Shown here piece by piece: positions 1 through 23,835 of a stretch of 64,000 nt of DNA (position 1 is the stretch's first letter; every line of letters starts with the position of its first letter). Position numbers and translations under genes: made by a program. Source of the DNA: Paragorgia papillata (lineage: Eukaryota > Cnidaria > Anthozoa > Scleralcyonacea > Coralliidae); contig JAWNZC010000421.1 of NCBI GenBank assembly GCA_035771165.1, positions 659,001-723,000 on the forward strand, read 5' to 3'. Below the pieces are notes generated by a model. The model did not search any database. It was not told the origin of the DNA and saw only the letters and a list, made by a program, of their open reading frames with translations.

Positions 1-139
1 AGTCTGCTAGAATTTTCTGCAAGTATATCAAGTTTCAGGGAGATTAAAATAGTGACAAAATTACGTTCTGAAGTATTTCCACGTAGGATGCTGAGCAATT
101 ATTGCCAAAAATAACACGTATGTAGAACAAGTGATAGCC

Positions 140-305
140 AAAATTATTTGAACGGTGTCGAACGGCGTTCACTGAACTTCACTCATATTTAATCCCTGCC
201 AGGGGGAACGGCGTTCCCCCATGTTTGATTTTGGCAGGGGGGACGCCGTTCCCCTGGTAAAAAAGGTGGGGGGACGGCGTTCCCCCGCGTTCCCCCTGGA
301 AAACA
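140..305. repeat. GC-rich foldback repeat with GGGGACGGCGTTCCCC units
   Basis: Several near-palindromic copies of gggaacggcgttccccc occur between 200 and 300, with shorter versions from 152. Short frames through it are not credible genes. It lies upstream of the candidate first exon of gene A. Confidence 0.5.
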
Positions 306-573
306 TCACTGGTCAAATGCTAGTTGTTGCAGTTCTAACGGATATGAGATTACTCAAAAGCTGGTCTGTGGTTGCTCACTTGCTCCTTGGCGCAACAGTT
401 GATATATTATATATATATAATAAAGATGACTATCGCTAAATGCGAGACACGACACTTCCGTGTTTTGAGACGAGCATTCTCGAATAGTCGAATCGAATCT
501 CGCCCCCCGGAGGCCACGATCCGTTTGGTCAGCGCCAAGACTCTGAGGACTTTCTGACGACGAGAATGAGGCG

Positions 574-637
574 ATGGCAGAACGCGGTAATGACGGCAGT
601 TTAGTTGATTTCGCGTCTGAAACCACACCGGCAAAAT

Positions 638-670
<33 letters not shown>

Positions 671-3600
671 CTTAAATACGTACATGAGCGTAGATGGATT
701 GGGGGATAGGTCATATCTTAATCATCCGATCTTAATTAGCATCATATCATCATCATCACCATCTTAATCATCATTATCACCATCACCATCTTCATCATCA
801 TATTTTATTTAGCAACCGTTTTTGTGTCTACTGCGTATGCGAGTAGATACTATGTTGGCATGCAAGGTTCTCCGATGTTAGTTAAGTAACCAATCAAATT
901 TCCGAAGGTTTTTCCGATCACATCCCGAGTCAGTCCGAGCAGTCTGACGCAGTAGATACATGTACACACAAGTGTGCCTTTTTTATTATCCTGGTCTGTT
1001 TCACACCAAAAGTTAGACCTATATTTTGGAAGATTGGTCGCGTGCAAACGGAAAATTAGCACCCAATTCCAACCATTCCCAACGTAAATTAGATGCAAAT
1101 TGTAAATGTTGTTTACTTTTTGGCGTTTTGTACTGTTTATAGGCATTGGTGAAATCCCCCAAACAGCAGACGTTGAATTTCTAAATCTAGAGCATGGCAA
1201 GGTTTTTTACAAAAAGCAATGTCGGAAGCATAAATTAGCTCGTCAAATTGTGACAAACGGAGTTGTTCATATGAGAGCAAAATTTGGTCCAGACCAGCTT
1301 CTGAGAATACGAGGATGGATAAGACGTGAACCAAAAGCTGCTGAACTATTTCATGACGAAAATGGTGAAGTCTTGATATGTGGAGAAGATGAAAAGGAGT
1401 TAAATCTTATCAAAAATGAAGATGTGCTCAGTATTATTGAAAATAGATATATTGTGGTTAGCAGAAATGTCTACAAAAATGGAATTTTCCTTCCTTCCTT
1501 CCTTCCTTCCTTCCTTCCTTCCTTCCTTCCTTCCTTCCTTCCTTCCTTCCTTCCTTCCTTCCCTTCCTTCCTTCCTTCCTTCCTTCCTTCCTTCCTTCCT
1601 TCCTTCCTTCCTTCCTTCCTTCCTTCCTTCCTTCGCTTCCTCCGCTTCACAATTCAGCCACTACCGCCTCTCCCATTAAAAGTGGCAAACGAATCAATCT
1701 GCATTTACTAAAGCTCTTATTGTATTGTCTTTTTGTTATCACAGCAACCATTTTCAGTTGATCTTGGCGAGATCTATAAAGGTCCACAGCAACCTGTGTT
1801 CAACCTGGCAAAATCTGACCCAGAAAAGACAAGAAACCTTTTCCAGCTAATCATTCAATTGGTGTTCATTAATGGACAACCCAGCAAAAAGTTCTACAGT
1901 AAAATCTTCAGATGTTGTACTCAGCCAAAGCGACCTCATTCGCCAGGTAAGTCAGAACACAGCAAACACCTGTTGATAATGATGATGATGCATGATAATG
2001 ATGATAATGATGTTGATAATGATGATAAAGATGATGATGATGATGATAAAGATGATGATGATGATGTTGATAATAATGATGCATAATAATGATAATGATG
2101 ATGTTCAGATAATGATGCATGATAATGATGATAAAGATGTTGATAATGATGATGATGATGTTGATGATGATGATAATAATGTTGATAATGACGATGAAGA
2201 TGATGATGATGATACAGAAGTACACACAAAAAATTCATTTTAAAATATTTTAGAATCGCTGCCAGAAGAACGTTCGCCAGACTCTCCGGACAGTGAATTT
2301 GAAAATTGTAAGTCAGATCGAAGTTTAAATTGCGCGAAAACTTGTCCCCTTTCTTCAATAAGCATGCGACATATACGCTATCCTGCGCTATCTTGGTAAG
2401 TTTGACGGTCAAAGCTGCTGGCCAAACGTATGAAAATTGCGACAGACAGCCATACTGATGGTGACGATTTTGATGCGCGAGGTAACGTGCGCGGGGCATA
2501 AATCTCAAATATGCCGACGCGAGTTGGACTTCTTGGGAATGACCTGATTCTGTGCCTGAGAGATTTATCTGACTAAGGAACTATTTACAGGGGCGCGGGC
2601 TGTTAAGTCTAACTGGGCTAGCTAGTTTTTTGAATCACAGGAAGATCCTAATCAGACGGATCCGGCCTGCCAATTAGCCGGGTCATTTCTGGACAACTTG
2701 CCTTGTGTTATCGGCTCAGCCGTGATGAACGAATAAACAAATGAAGAATGAATGAATGAATGAACGAACGAACGAATGAATGAATGAATGAATGAATGAA
2801 TGAATGAATGAATGAATGAATGAATGAATGAGTAAACATGTCTTATCTTAATTTTTGGCTACATGGACACTTTAATTTCTTTAATTCCTCGCGTTTTACA
2901 GCTGTGGAAAGACACAAAAAGATCCTGGTAGATATGCTCGATGCAAAGACTGCCCATATTACGAATCTTGTCCTCGCGGCCGAAGGGCCGAAACGCGCTC
3001 GTATTCAAACCTCGAACGCCGACATAGCGTACCACCTTCGGATAAAAGACCCGAAGCTCTACGGAGAACTCGAAGAGGGCGATATTGTTGGTTTCTACGT
3101 AGACGAGGAATCTGGGGAGAGCTATATCCAGCGTTTGCGGAGCGATAATATCCACAATGCTGTGCACGCCGGAGTTGTCAGTCGCTCCTTTTGGCTAGAA
3201 GGAAACAAACCCCATGGGACAGGTAAAACTTAGCCTCCCCCGCAAGCAACTCTGCGGGCAATAATGAAGACGGGTCAGGGGAAATGTGGCGCACATTGGG
3301 GGTAAATGGTGCGGGCGGGCAGGTTGCAGACGGGGTAAATGGTAGGGGTAAATGGTGAGAAAAAATGGTGGAGTAAATATGGGTAAATGGGATAAGTGGG
3401 GATCAATGGGGTGAGTGGAGTAAATGGGATAAGTGGGGGTAAATGGGGTAAGTGGGGGTAAATGGGGTGTGTAGGGTTAAGTGGGAGTAAATGAGAATAA
3501 ATGGAGGTAAATGGGATAAGTGAAAGGTAAATGGGGATAGAAGGAGGTAGATGGGGGTAAATGGTAGGGTTGATGGGAATAAACCACTGGAATAAATGAA

Positions 3601-6600
3601 TGGGGTACTTAAATGGTTGGGCAATGACCTTCCTTCCATTTGGCCGGAAGAGCGTGCCGTGTAATAATAATAGTCTTACCCATATAACTGAGTACGTTTA
3701 TCGAGCAATTATATCAATTTTTGTTACCTTTACAGATAGTAAAACTGACACCGTATGTGTGATTGGTATGGTGAATGTGAAGGTCGTGGGAAGCGTTCAG
3801 AATGGCGAAAGAATCTACGCCTCGACGGATCACCCCGGGAAGGCCATTCCGCAGTCCCACATGCCAGTGGGCTCGTTCCTACGCAAGAAACACGTGCTTC
3901 TCGGCATGGCCATGGAAAGCAAACCGAAAACGAAAACACTGAACGAAGTGAATCTGATAAAGTGTTTTGTTTGTGTCGTGCTCGATGTCAGTCGCCAAGA
4001 ACTTTTGGAAGAAATCGAAAGCTTGTACGAAGTGAATGAGAAGAGAACGGAAGAGCAGATAAAAGTTTCTTCGAAGAAAACTTGGAAAAGTACGTGTGAT
4101 CAATTTCTTTTATTTTTCATTTTTTCCCAAATCCTTGATTATAATTGGTCAGAAAGTTGGTGAGAATTCTCGATATCTGCTAATAAAACAATTATTTAAT
4201 TTTACTTTTTTAATATCAAGTACTACCAGAGCTCAGATCGCATTATCGGTCAATTTTTGTATACCGAAGTTTTTGTGAGTTCTGATTTGGTGATTCGTAT
4301 CACGCGACACCTTGTTATGTCATGGCAACGCTCAGTCGTGCCTTAATAGTCGCGCTTTAATTGCATTAAAGTATAGATATTAAATAAAACACAGAAATCC
4401 CGTTAAATTCACTTTCTTAACTATCAAGTAACCTTTCAGAGTATTTTGTATTCAATTACCCTGATAGTAGTTCTGTAGTCTACTGAATTGGAGTGGGTAA
4501 CCAAGATGAAATAACAGGGTGGAATTGATCTATACTTTACATGAACTAAAGTTAGTCATTCAATCGCTCAAAAATCACATTAAGTGCATTTTCTCAACTA
4601 TCAATTAACCTTTCATGGTATTTCTGCTCAGTTACCTGAATAGTAATTGTATAGTCTACTTATTTGGAGTGGAAAACCAAGATGAGATCTTTCTGTAAAG
4701 TTTGAGTATTTCGACTATGTTGTTTTCCCGCCTCTTTTTAGCTGACGTCAGCGTAAACCGAATTTGAGGAGTTGCTAAGTTTGAGTGCTTTTCTGAATTT
4801 GAATTGCTTTTCTTTTCAGGACTAAAATGTTACTTTGCCATTACTCTCGTCCTGCTTGGCCTTATTATATTCTTACTGTATCAGTGGCTTGTTCCGGGCT
4901 CCATGTTCCAGTATTGGCTTTGTCGTCGAGGATCGATGCCGGACCACACATTGCAATTTAAAGACAAGGTATTGTATATGTTTCGTACTAGTGTGCAATT
5001 AGTATAGGTAATAGCATAGTTTCGAGTGCAATTTGGAAAAAAACATGCACGAGTGAGTTTTTCAAATACTGTCAAAATAGCACGAGTCCGAAGGACGAGT
5101 GCTATTTGAAGTATTTGAAAAATCCACGAGTGCATGTTTTTCCAAATTGCACGAGAAACCATGCTATTACTTATTAATAATATACATGAAAAAATGTTAA
5201 AAACAACTGCACTAACATTTTAACGTACGTGTTTAGCCGTCCACTCCTCGCATTATTTGTTAAAAAACGCTTCGCTTCCTTTACTACTTGAAAAAGTTTA
5301 CTCGAGGCATAAAGAAGCTTCTGGTCTTCTTGTAGGTACTTCACTTGGCAATATTAAAGCATAACTAGCTTCAAATTTGAACAAATTATCCCCAAAACCG
5401 CCGAATCTTGGCCGCCATCTTTGTTTATTTTGTGTCGGGAAAAATCCGCTGTACAATCAATTTGATTGGTTCTTAGTGATAACAGATTTTTGCACTGTCA
5501 TTACAGATTTTTGCACTGTGATAACACAATTCTGCACTGTTGTTTGGGATTAACTGCACTGGAATCAGCCAATCAGTCGAGATATTTTTTCATGTATATT
5601 ATTAACAAATAAAACATACCGCTCCCGCGCATATGTACTCTTATAAAGGCACGTTTGACGTCATTTGAACACGAAAGAAGTGGACTACAAATGTTGGCGA
5701 AATGTATCTAACAGATAATAACTACTTAATAACCGAGAGTGAGGTCTTGCTGATTGACCGAGCGATAGCGAGGTTAATACGTTCAAGACCGAGGTTTAAT
5801 ATTTTACCGTAAAGACCGAACGGTCGAGGTTATTAAGTAGTTTATTATATGCGGGCACTTTTTATTTCAAAATCAATCTTGTATTTCTTGGTCTTCGCTT
5901 CCTTTAACTTCGTCAAAACACCGAACTAGCGTTATTTTCTTCTGTTTCTTTCTCGTCTGGATACTAGAATTTACTTTTGTAATGTTCTTCGTGTCTATTT
6001 CATCTATTTTCGCCGTTTTTCGGCAATAAAAGTTTCTTATTAGGATTTTTTGTTTGTTTCCAATCGTAGGGCATTAACAATTTTCATAATGCCCGTGGGC
6101 ATTACGGAAAAATCTCGCCCCGTCAGCAACCAATCACAGCGCGTGATTTTACCGGAAGTAATCCGTGCCATATAATAATAAATTTTATCGAAATGTCTGG
6201 CCATGTCTGATTGCATAATTAATTTGATTCTTTTCAGTAGCCAATGAGAGACAACTACCAAAATCTGGCAGCATAATCGCGACGCAATTTGCGGTGTTAA
6301 ATAGCACTCTTCTCGCGTCCATTTTCCCAAGGCGCGATGTGAAGAGTCTGTATTAGCAGGCTAAGCTAGTAGTCGCAACTACACCGATTCTTCCGAAGCT
6401 GATTTAAAATGCATGTAAATTCTGAACTATAGACTTGCTCTAAGTGGCGAGTGTAATGTCGGAACTATATGATTAGAATTACGTATACCAGTATTTGCCA
6501 TATCCGTCAGTTTCCGGTACACGCGTAAAAATCTCGCAAGTTGTTACAGCATTGTTGCCTGAACAATGCTGTAACAACTTGTTGACATATGTGAACAACA

Positions 6601-7779
6601 TTAATAAATGAACAACATTGTTCATCATTGTTTCAACAAGTTGTTACAGCTTGATGAAACAACAACCGTTGTTCACGCATGTTGTAACAACCGAAGAACG
6701 TGTTGATACATCAACCATGTTCACAATTGTTGTAACATTGTTTTGTCTTCTTTCTTAAAGGATGTAACAGTACGTGGCATTCAGTTTACCTACAGCGATT
6801 TGAAAAACAAAGTACATAAAATCTTTAAAATGAACACAATTGAAGGTACATTGCGTTATGAACATAGACATGCATGCCATTGACATAGACAAGTGATATG
6901 TGGTATACAGTCCCCTCTCGTTATAGCGGACACCCTGGAGAACCCGGCGAAAAATCCTCAAAGCACAGGAGAGATCAACTACAACTCTACTCCCTTGGGT
7001 TATTGGGTTCCAAGCTCGACAACGAGGTCATTCCCAAGCGGTCACCCATCCAACTACTAACCCCGTCTAACCAGGCTTGGGCAAGCTATCATGCATTGGC
7101 TGGGATGGAGAGCTAAGCTGCCAAGGTTCAAAATGTAGTCATATGCGTTTCCCAATTAGCAGTAGCGTTTGTGTATATGATATGTAGTTAAAGGGACGTC
7201 AACGTTCAGTAGACGTTTTGATAAACATCAAAAGTGTAAAACGGTAGAGTGCTCACTGACCTATATATAACTGGACTGCTGCTGCTGGTACCCTATGTTC
7301 AATGACTGGCCGATTCAAGATGGCGGTTTATAGGCCCTTTGTCCTATAGTAATAACCGCTGACCTTTTTCTGTAGGCGCGGCTGAGCCCACAGTCAAATA
7401 AGGGCAGAATAAGGTCAGCGGTCGCTACCATTAGAGAAAGGACCCATATTTCCACCAGTTTGTTCGTTCATTTTTTGGACGGGACCCGTTACATATAGGT
7501 CAGCGGCGCCAACCCCGACGATAAGTAACGAACAATTCCTAAACTCAACTTACTCAATTTGTAGACAAGGCATACTACTACCTCAATATCGACGGCTGTG
7601 CATACTACTGGAGCGATGGCGCAGCAGGGAACAATATCGGTGGGCGTAAATTTATTGGTGGTAGCAAAATCCTATCTGTGGGCAACAACTGTACTACCGT
7701 TTATGAATTAAAAACTGACGGCAACTGGGAGAAGGTCAGCAACCAAAGTGAAGTAATTTGTACCCCAATACCTGGGTAG
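574..7779 (+). CDS. Gene A: putative membrane-tethered MYRF-like protein (spliced, about 568 aa)
   Basis: Exons rebuilt by eye: candidate first exon 574-586 (weak), then 1143-1456, 1745-1946, 2254-2307, 2902-3222, 3736-4089, 4820-4968, 6761-6845 and 7565-7779 (stop TAG 7777-7779). All junctions are GT/AG and the phases join without a break. Encoded regions in order: an N-terminal module in the 1143 and 1745 exons, whose end (RNLFQLIIQLVF, then a Phe/Lys/Pro-rich segment) recalls the last strands of Ndt80/PhoG domains; an acidic Ser/Pro linker (2254 exon); a segment with NADIAYHLRIKD and GDIVGFYVDEESGESYI, then VCVIGMVNVKVVGS, like phage tail-fibre or autoproteolytic chaperone domains; one transmembrane helix (ITLVLLGLIIFLLYQWLV) followed by PGSMFQYWLCRRGS; and a C-terminal domain with three Cys and the sequons NCT and NQS, which suggests a luminal or extracellular tail. 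The function is inferred from domain order only. The true first exon may differ or lie upstream. Gene B is its paralogue. Confidence 0.75.
637..665. repeat. Poly-G tract
   Basis: About 29 consecutive G, just after the candidate first exon of gene A. Such runs are often assembly-unstable and can form G-quadruplexes. Confidence 0.8.
1486..1634. repeat. (CTTC)n microsatellite in gene A intron
   Basis: An almost pure TTCC/CTTC array begins 30 nt after the proposed donor at 1457. The poly-Leu-Pro-Ser frames through it are artefacts. Confidence 0.95.
1976..2216. repeat. (GAT)n/(GATGATAAT)n microsatellite in gene A intron
   Basis: Imperfect GAT-based array filling most of the 307 bp intron between the 1745 and 2254 exons. 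Confidence 0.9.
2741..2832. repeat. (TGAA)n microsatellite
   Basis: About 22 tetranucleotide copies with a short TGAACGAACG variant, in the intron upstream of the 2902 exon. Confidence 0.9.
3285..3605. repeat. Degenerate GGTAAATGGG minisatellite in gene A intron
   Basis: Repeated ggggtaaatggg and gataagtggg motifs of irregular spacing between the 2902 and 3736 exons. Confidence 0.7.
5006..5608. mobile_element. Foldback MITE cluster in gene A intron
   Basis: A first inverted repeat pairs 5006-5040 with about 5135-5172 (gtgcaatttgg against ccaaattgcac). A second pair (taatatacatgaaaaa near 5176 and tttttcatgtatatta near 5584) frames the following 400 bp. No coding capacity. Probably two abutting non-autonomous DNA transposons. 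Confidence 0.55.
5716..5852. repeat. Inverted-repeat element (ACTACTTAATAACC arms)
   Basis: The left arm aactacttaataaccgag pairs with the right arm aggttattaagtagttt. The centre carries alternating accgagg motifs. Compare the similar palindrome at 9684. Confidence 0.55.
6534..6745. repeat. Self-complementary AACAATGTTGTAAC repeat
   Basis: Multiple copies of ttgttacagc, gctgtaacaac and caacattgtt in both orientations immediately precede the 6761 exon. Likely a foldback MITE. Confidence 0.5.
6938..7120 (-). mobile_element. Truncated 5S rRNA-derived SINE
   Basis: Between 7020 and 7085, aagcggtcacccatccaact and actaaccccgtctaacc are the reverse complement of the 3' half of 5S rRNA. The flanking body (agagatcaactacaactcta) matches the copies at 29253 and 51119. 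It lies in the last intron of gene A. Confidence 0.65.
7250..7515. mobile_element. MITE with TGACCTATAT termini (copy 1)
   Basis: Ends tgacctatatataactgg and catataggtcagcgg are inverted. The interior (gctgagcccacagtcaa, then a stretch ending tttttggacgggaccc) recurs at 17318-17550. It lies just upstream of the last exon of gene A. Confidence 0.6.
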
Positions 7780-7820
7780 ACGTCCTTAGTTCCTTTTTTG
7801 ATATTATAAGTTCTGTTAAA

Positions 7821-7826
7821 AATAAA
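7821..7826 (+). promoter_or_regulatory. Poly(A) signal of gene A
   Basis: AATAAA lies 42 nt after the gene A stop codon, a plausible polyadenylation signal. Confidence 0.5.
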
Positions 7827-8086
7827 TTGCGGTGCCCTGACAAGTTAGCTTGCGAGCGCAGCTGATGTTCGTGCGGAATCAACAGTAAGCGGCAGCGGCG
7901 CCGGATTTAGGACTGTGGAGGCCCCTGGGCGGTCACTGACCAGCACAATATATCCTTATATTCTGAACGAGATAATTTTGCTTTACGAACTAATACAACT
8001 TCGAAGTCACAATTCCCACACTGAATCAGGTTTACAATAACAACTTGGCAACTCCATTCATCCATCAACTGTCATAATCGTCATAG

Positions 8087-8232
8087 GGGGCTTTCCATTT
8101 ACACGGTTAGACCGGTCAGTCCGGTTAAATAGAACATGATTCGTTTGAGGCCTGGGATGGTCTGACTGGAAAATTAAGTCCATTCTGGCCGGACTGACCG
8201 GTCTAACCTTGTCAATTGGAAAGCGCCCATAG
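8087..8232. mobile_element. MITE with ACCGGTCAGTCCGG termini (copy 1)
   Basis: Inverted ends gggctttccatttacacgg and ttgtcaattggaaagcgcc, with inner arms gaccggtcagtccgg and ccggactgaccggtc. A second copy is at 44341-44512. Confidence 0.75.
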
Positions 8233-8733
8233 TATACACTTTTAGAAGTGACCCTATATATCATGCATATATCTTTTGTCTTGTTTTTGACTCATATTTT
8301 GGGCTCTCAAGATTTTTTTCATTTCAACAACTATTTTTTCAACTTTCAAGACGTTTTTGTGGAGGCCCCCCTTAAACATTATTTTGTGGGTGCCCCTGGG
8401 CGACCGCCCAGTCCTAAATCCGGCACTGAGCGGCAGGGCACCGTTCTTTTGTATTGTGTCTGTAAATAATTTAAAAGAAGTCTTATCAAACATTGCTCCA
8501 AATTTTGAGATAGTTTTACCTTTTTGTTTGCCGAAGTCTCCCCATACAAAATGTAGAGTAGTTCGATGGCATATGATAAACAATCGCTCACAAAACACGA
8601 GATTGTAATTACTTTGCTTCAAATTTCCGGTAGATATACTCCATATAGGCATACGCGAATTCGTTTTGTAATTCGAAAATGTAAAACTGACTAATTTTCC
8701 AATATTTTCGTGCCAATGTTTTCCTCAATCGGT

Positions 8734-8930
8734 GTAGTGAGTGTAGTGTAGTGTAGTGCAGTGCAGTGCAGTGCAGTGCAGTGCAGTGCAGTGCAGTGCA
8801 GTGCAGTGCAGTGTGGTGTGGTGTGGTGTGGTGTGGTGTGGTGTGGTGTGGTGTGGTGTGGTGTGGTGTGGTGTGGTGTAGTGTAGTGTAGTAGAGTGGA
8901 GTGGAGTGAAGTGGAGTAAAGTAAAATGAA
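8734..8930. repeat. GTGCA / GTGTG / GTGTA pentamer microsatellites
   Basis: Three consecutive pentamer blocks: gtgta, then gtgca (8755-8812), then gtgtg (8813-8878), ending with gtgta and gtgga. They appear to derive from one pentamer by successive point changes. Confidence 0.9.
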
Positions 8931-9184
8931 TGAGGACATGCTTGATTGCGCTCATTCTCCTTATACTGTATTATACAAACTTTTTGCATAATGCCGGTAC
9001 GAGTGCAATCTAGCACTTTAATCATAGATGTGTATAAGTCTTTGAACTAGGCTGGTTAGCGAGACAGCTCGTTTCCCTATAAACATTGATTTCCTATAAT
9101 AACCCGCTGGCGGACGTATGTAGTCTCTGAGTGTCCTCTAGTATTATATTATAGTAATTATATATATATATATATATATGTACT

Positions 9185-9480
9185 ATTTAAAACACGAGCA
9201 GGAGTGTTTTATCAGATATAAAACACGAGGCGAAGCCGAGTGTTTTAGATCTGATAAAACACATTCTGCGAGTGTTTTGAATGGCTTAAAAAACGATCAC
9301 CATTTGGTAAGTTCGTTGGCGTAGTAATTTTGAAAAATAACGTTGTCTAAGGCGAGAAAATCAAAGCTAAAGTTTATGTAAATCAGGAGAAAATTTTATC
9401 AGATATAAAACCACGATACGGTTATGATTTTTCTTTGTGGTTTTCTCATGAATTATTAATGAGTTTTTTAAATATATATA
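9185..9480. mobile_element. MITE, AAAACACGAG family (copy 1)
   Basis: Tatatataat flanks an inverted-repeat element containing atcagatataaaacacgagg and tgattttctttgtggtttt. Related copies are at 12455-12740 and, inverted, 37788-38232. Confidence 0.6.
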
Positions 9481-9683
9481 TATATATATATATATACATT
9501 ATATGGCTTTGTAATATCCTGAGTTCTGATTGGTCAACGCACGGTCCGTAAAAATGCGTATCCGGATCACGGTCCGTCTTTTTCCGTATCCGGACCGCTG
9601 TCCCGGATATTGATTTCGCTCGCGTGAATTCCTAAGGTTTTCACACCAAGTTTGATACAATAATTATCGAAAAACTTGAAATA

Positions 9684-9825
9684 GCCATATAATAAACGCT
9701 TTATTAACCTCGTTTACTCGGTCTGTACGGGAAAATATCAGACCTCGGTCTTTTTTTGGTCTGTCAAGACGCCGGTCTGATATTTTCCCGTACAGACCGA
9801 GTAAACGAGGTTAATAATCTCTTAA
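9684..9825. repeat. Long palindrome (AACCTCGTTTACTCGGTCTG arms)
   Basis: The left arm ttaacctcgtttactcggtc and its continuation through atatcagacc are matched by the right arm near 9776-9820. The loop is only about 30 nt. DNA of this kind is recombination-prone. Confidence 0.8.
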
Positions 9826-10015
9826 AATATATATATATATATATAAAATACTTGTTGAAAATAATTCTGAACAAAACCAATATATATGTATATACATGTG
9901 TCTCTATCTTCTAAGATAACGAGCGCTCTATTTATAGTCGGTAAAGACTCCAGTTATGGATGCACATATAATGTCAAAACACGAGTCTATGTACATAGTT
10001 GGCTAGTCTCCTCGC

Positions 10016-20962
<10,947 letters not shown>

Positions 20963-21385
20963 GCGATCTACCAATCTTGTCCCAACTATATTATATCGAT
21001 TGCTCTTTTCAGCTTAGAAATGTCCCAAGCACGAATGATCCCTTTTGTCCTTAGCCGTAGAAAAGTTAAGGGAAACAAATATATTCCAGTCCCAATATGT
21101 TTCAACTAAAGTCAGGTATTTTGGAACAAACTGTGACGATATCTCTTTCGATTTGAAAACCCCAAATAAATGTCGTACGGAATCTAGGCTGGAGATTCTC
21201 CAAGCATAAGATAGTGGTATTCTTCTTAGCGACTTGCAAGTGACGATAATGATGAACAACACCGCACTACAGTACTGCGAACTATCTTTGTCCACTTTTG
21301 TCTGTCAGTTTCAACTTCTGAATAGCACTTTCGGATCAGCACTTCCGCGTTCCTAGGGGGTGAGGGTATTTGGCACAGAAATGGC

Positions 21386-21915
<530 letters not shown>

Positions 21916-23327
21916 AGGCAGGAAAGAAAAAAGGAAGAAATGAGGCTGTGAGTTCGTTTTTTGAGCTCACAGTACGTTGACCAGCGGATAGCCTTCATGT
22001 TTGAAATTGAATTATTATTTCGGCAGGAGCAGGACAAATGCTCCTTTTCATCCTAGCCTGTATATTTGTTGGAGATTTTATATAAACACTTCCAAAAAAG
22101 ATGCCTTTAGTCTATTTACTATCGTGGTTGGCTACGATAAACAATATTTTATTTTTCTCTACAGGAATGTAAGTAAATTTGAGCTTGAAACTGCCCCGTC
22201 GAGTATGACCTAGCTTTTCCTTGTTCTTGACAAGCCTTGCTTGTCTTGCTTCTTGCTTGCTTCTTGTGTGTATTAATGTACATCACAAATTAACTTGTTT
22301 TTCTTTGAGAAGAAGCCTTGTTAAACAGCCAGCATGACCAGCTTGGGAGCACAGTTTCTTGTCAACTTATGAGGGGAAAGTACGGAGTTATATTAATAGG
22401 GGATTTAATAGTGAGCCGGTGTGCTCCCCTGCTGTTGACAGATAGAATCTATGATTTCTTTGTTGTAATAGCACGCCGACGTGTTCTTTTTGCTTTAAGT
22501 CTGTCACTGCTTGTTTCTCTGTTTGACCAGTAAAATTGTCTGGTGTTAGCCAGAGTGAAGTAATAAAAATTGACTGTAGCAGTAAAGATTAGAGTTTATA
22601 ATTGATTAGTTGAGATGGACTTTAAAGAGATCGGTTTTAACACTTTGAGGCCTGGACCTCTCCCTGTGCTGAAAAAAATAGTCTGGTGTTAGCCAGAATA
22701 AACCTTAAAGACTCATCGTCAGGCTTCCAAGTGTTAACATACAACATAGTTTATACAATAATGTAACTTCTATCATATGTGCATTTCCATGATCTATTAG
22801 AGGGTAGATGCACAGATTACATCACTAACGTGATCTGATTTTTGTAAACCAATCACAGATCTCACAGAAATATCACGAGCCAATGACATGGCTTGATTGG
22901 TATAGATCAGCTACAAAAATTCCCCAGAAAAATTCAGTAATGTATAAAATAATGTCTATTCAATTTTCTGTTCAATTATAATTCAATATCTTATTTTAGT
23001 TTAACATGTCGAAAAATTATCCTCAAGAACAGCACTGAAAATATACCATACTTACCCTTTCTTATTACGGCTTTCAGGTAAGTTGGGCTAAAAGAGACAC
23101 ACAAGACAATCACACAACTTTGTACCCAATGCAGGGCTATAGCCACCAATTTTGAAGTGATCTTGTTGGGCGTGGTAGGGGAGTCCGAGGGCATACTTCC
23201 CTGGAATTTTTTTAAGGCTCTGAAACGCTATTTCCTGCATATCATAATATGATATCGTATATCAATATTAAGTGAAACTGATGATATGCAGTGCAAGATA
23301 ACCATAATATTACTCTTATACTAACCC

Positions 23328-23835
23328 AGGGCTGCAAATAATTTTTTTTTCTTGACAGGACATGTGTCTGATCCATTTCCAATTTTGGTCAGACATTCCT
23401 AAAATTTGTTCGGACATAAAACCATTATCATTACATTTTGTCGGACATATAATTCTTCAGAATACAGTTCTGAGTTCATGATATAAAGCCAGTTTCCATG
23501 ACGGTCATCTGACTCGTCTGTTTAGCATCGCGCACATGTGTTATACTTATACATACCAGAGTAATTAAATACTATCAGTTTCTCTCAGAAGACCGATTCA
23601 GTTACGGAAGATTTAAAATTCAAACATGCTCAATCTAGTCGATAGAATTACGAAAGGAAATCGGAATTTTTCTCTCAAAAAGATAAGTTTCTCTTTCAAC
23701 AACATAAAGCCGAATTTTTTGATCAGACAATATAATTTGCATGGACACTATGTCCGATGACAATTTGGTTTTGTTCTGACATTTGCCAAACTTGGTTGGA
23801 CATTGTCCGATGTCTGACAGTAATTTGCAGCCCTG
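23328..23835. mobile_element. Non-autonomous transposon, CAGGGCTGCAAAT ends, 6-bp target duplication (copy 2)
   Basis: Inverted relative of 14533-15044, 508 bp, flanked by CTAACC at 23322-23327 and 23836-23841. High similarity throughout implies recent activity. Confidence 0.85.

Larger units (their letters stand above)
7780..10015. other. Intergenic 3' region between convergent genes A and B
   Basis: No gene seen. It holds the gene A poly(A) signal, a MITE (8087-8232), pentamer microsatellites (8734-8930), an AT microsatellite and MITE (9160-9490), and a long palindrome (9684-9825). Confidence 0.7.

Noticed and set aside
2902..4089. Peptidase S74 chaperone with a Ser-Lys dyad exactly as in MYRF
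   Set aside because: No SDxRxK-type motif can be seen in A or B, so homology to that catalytic family is not claimed, only similar placement and a tail-fibre-like pattern.
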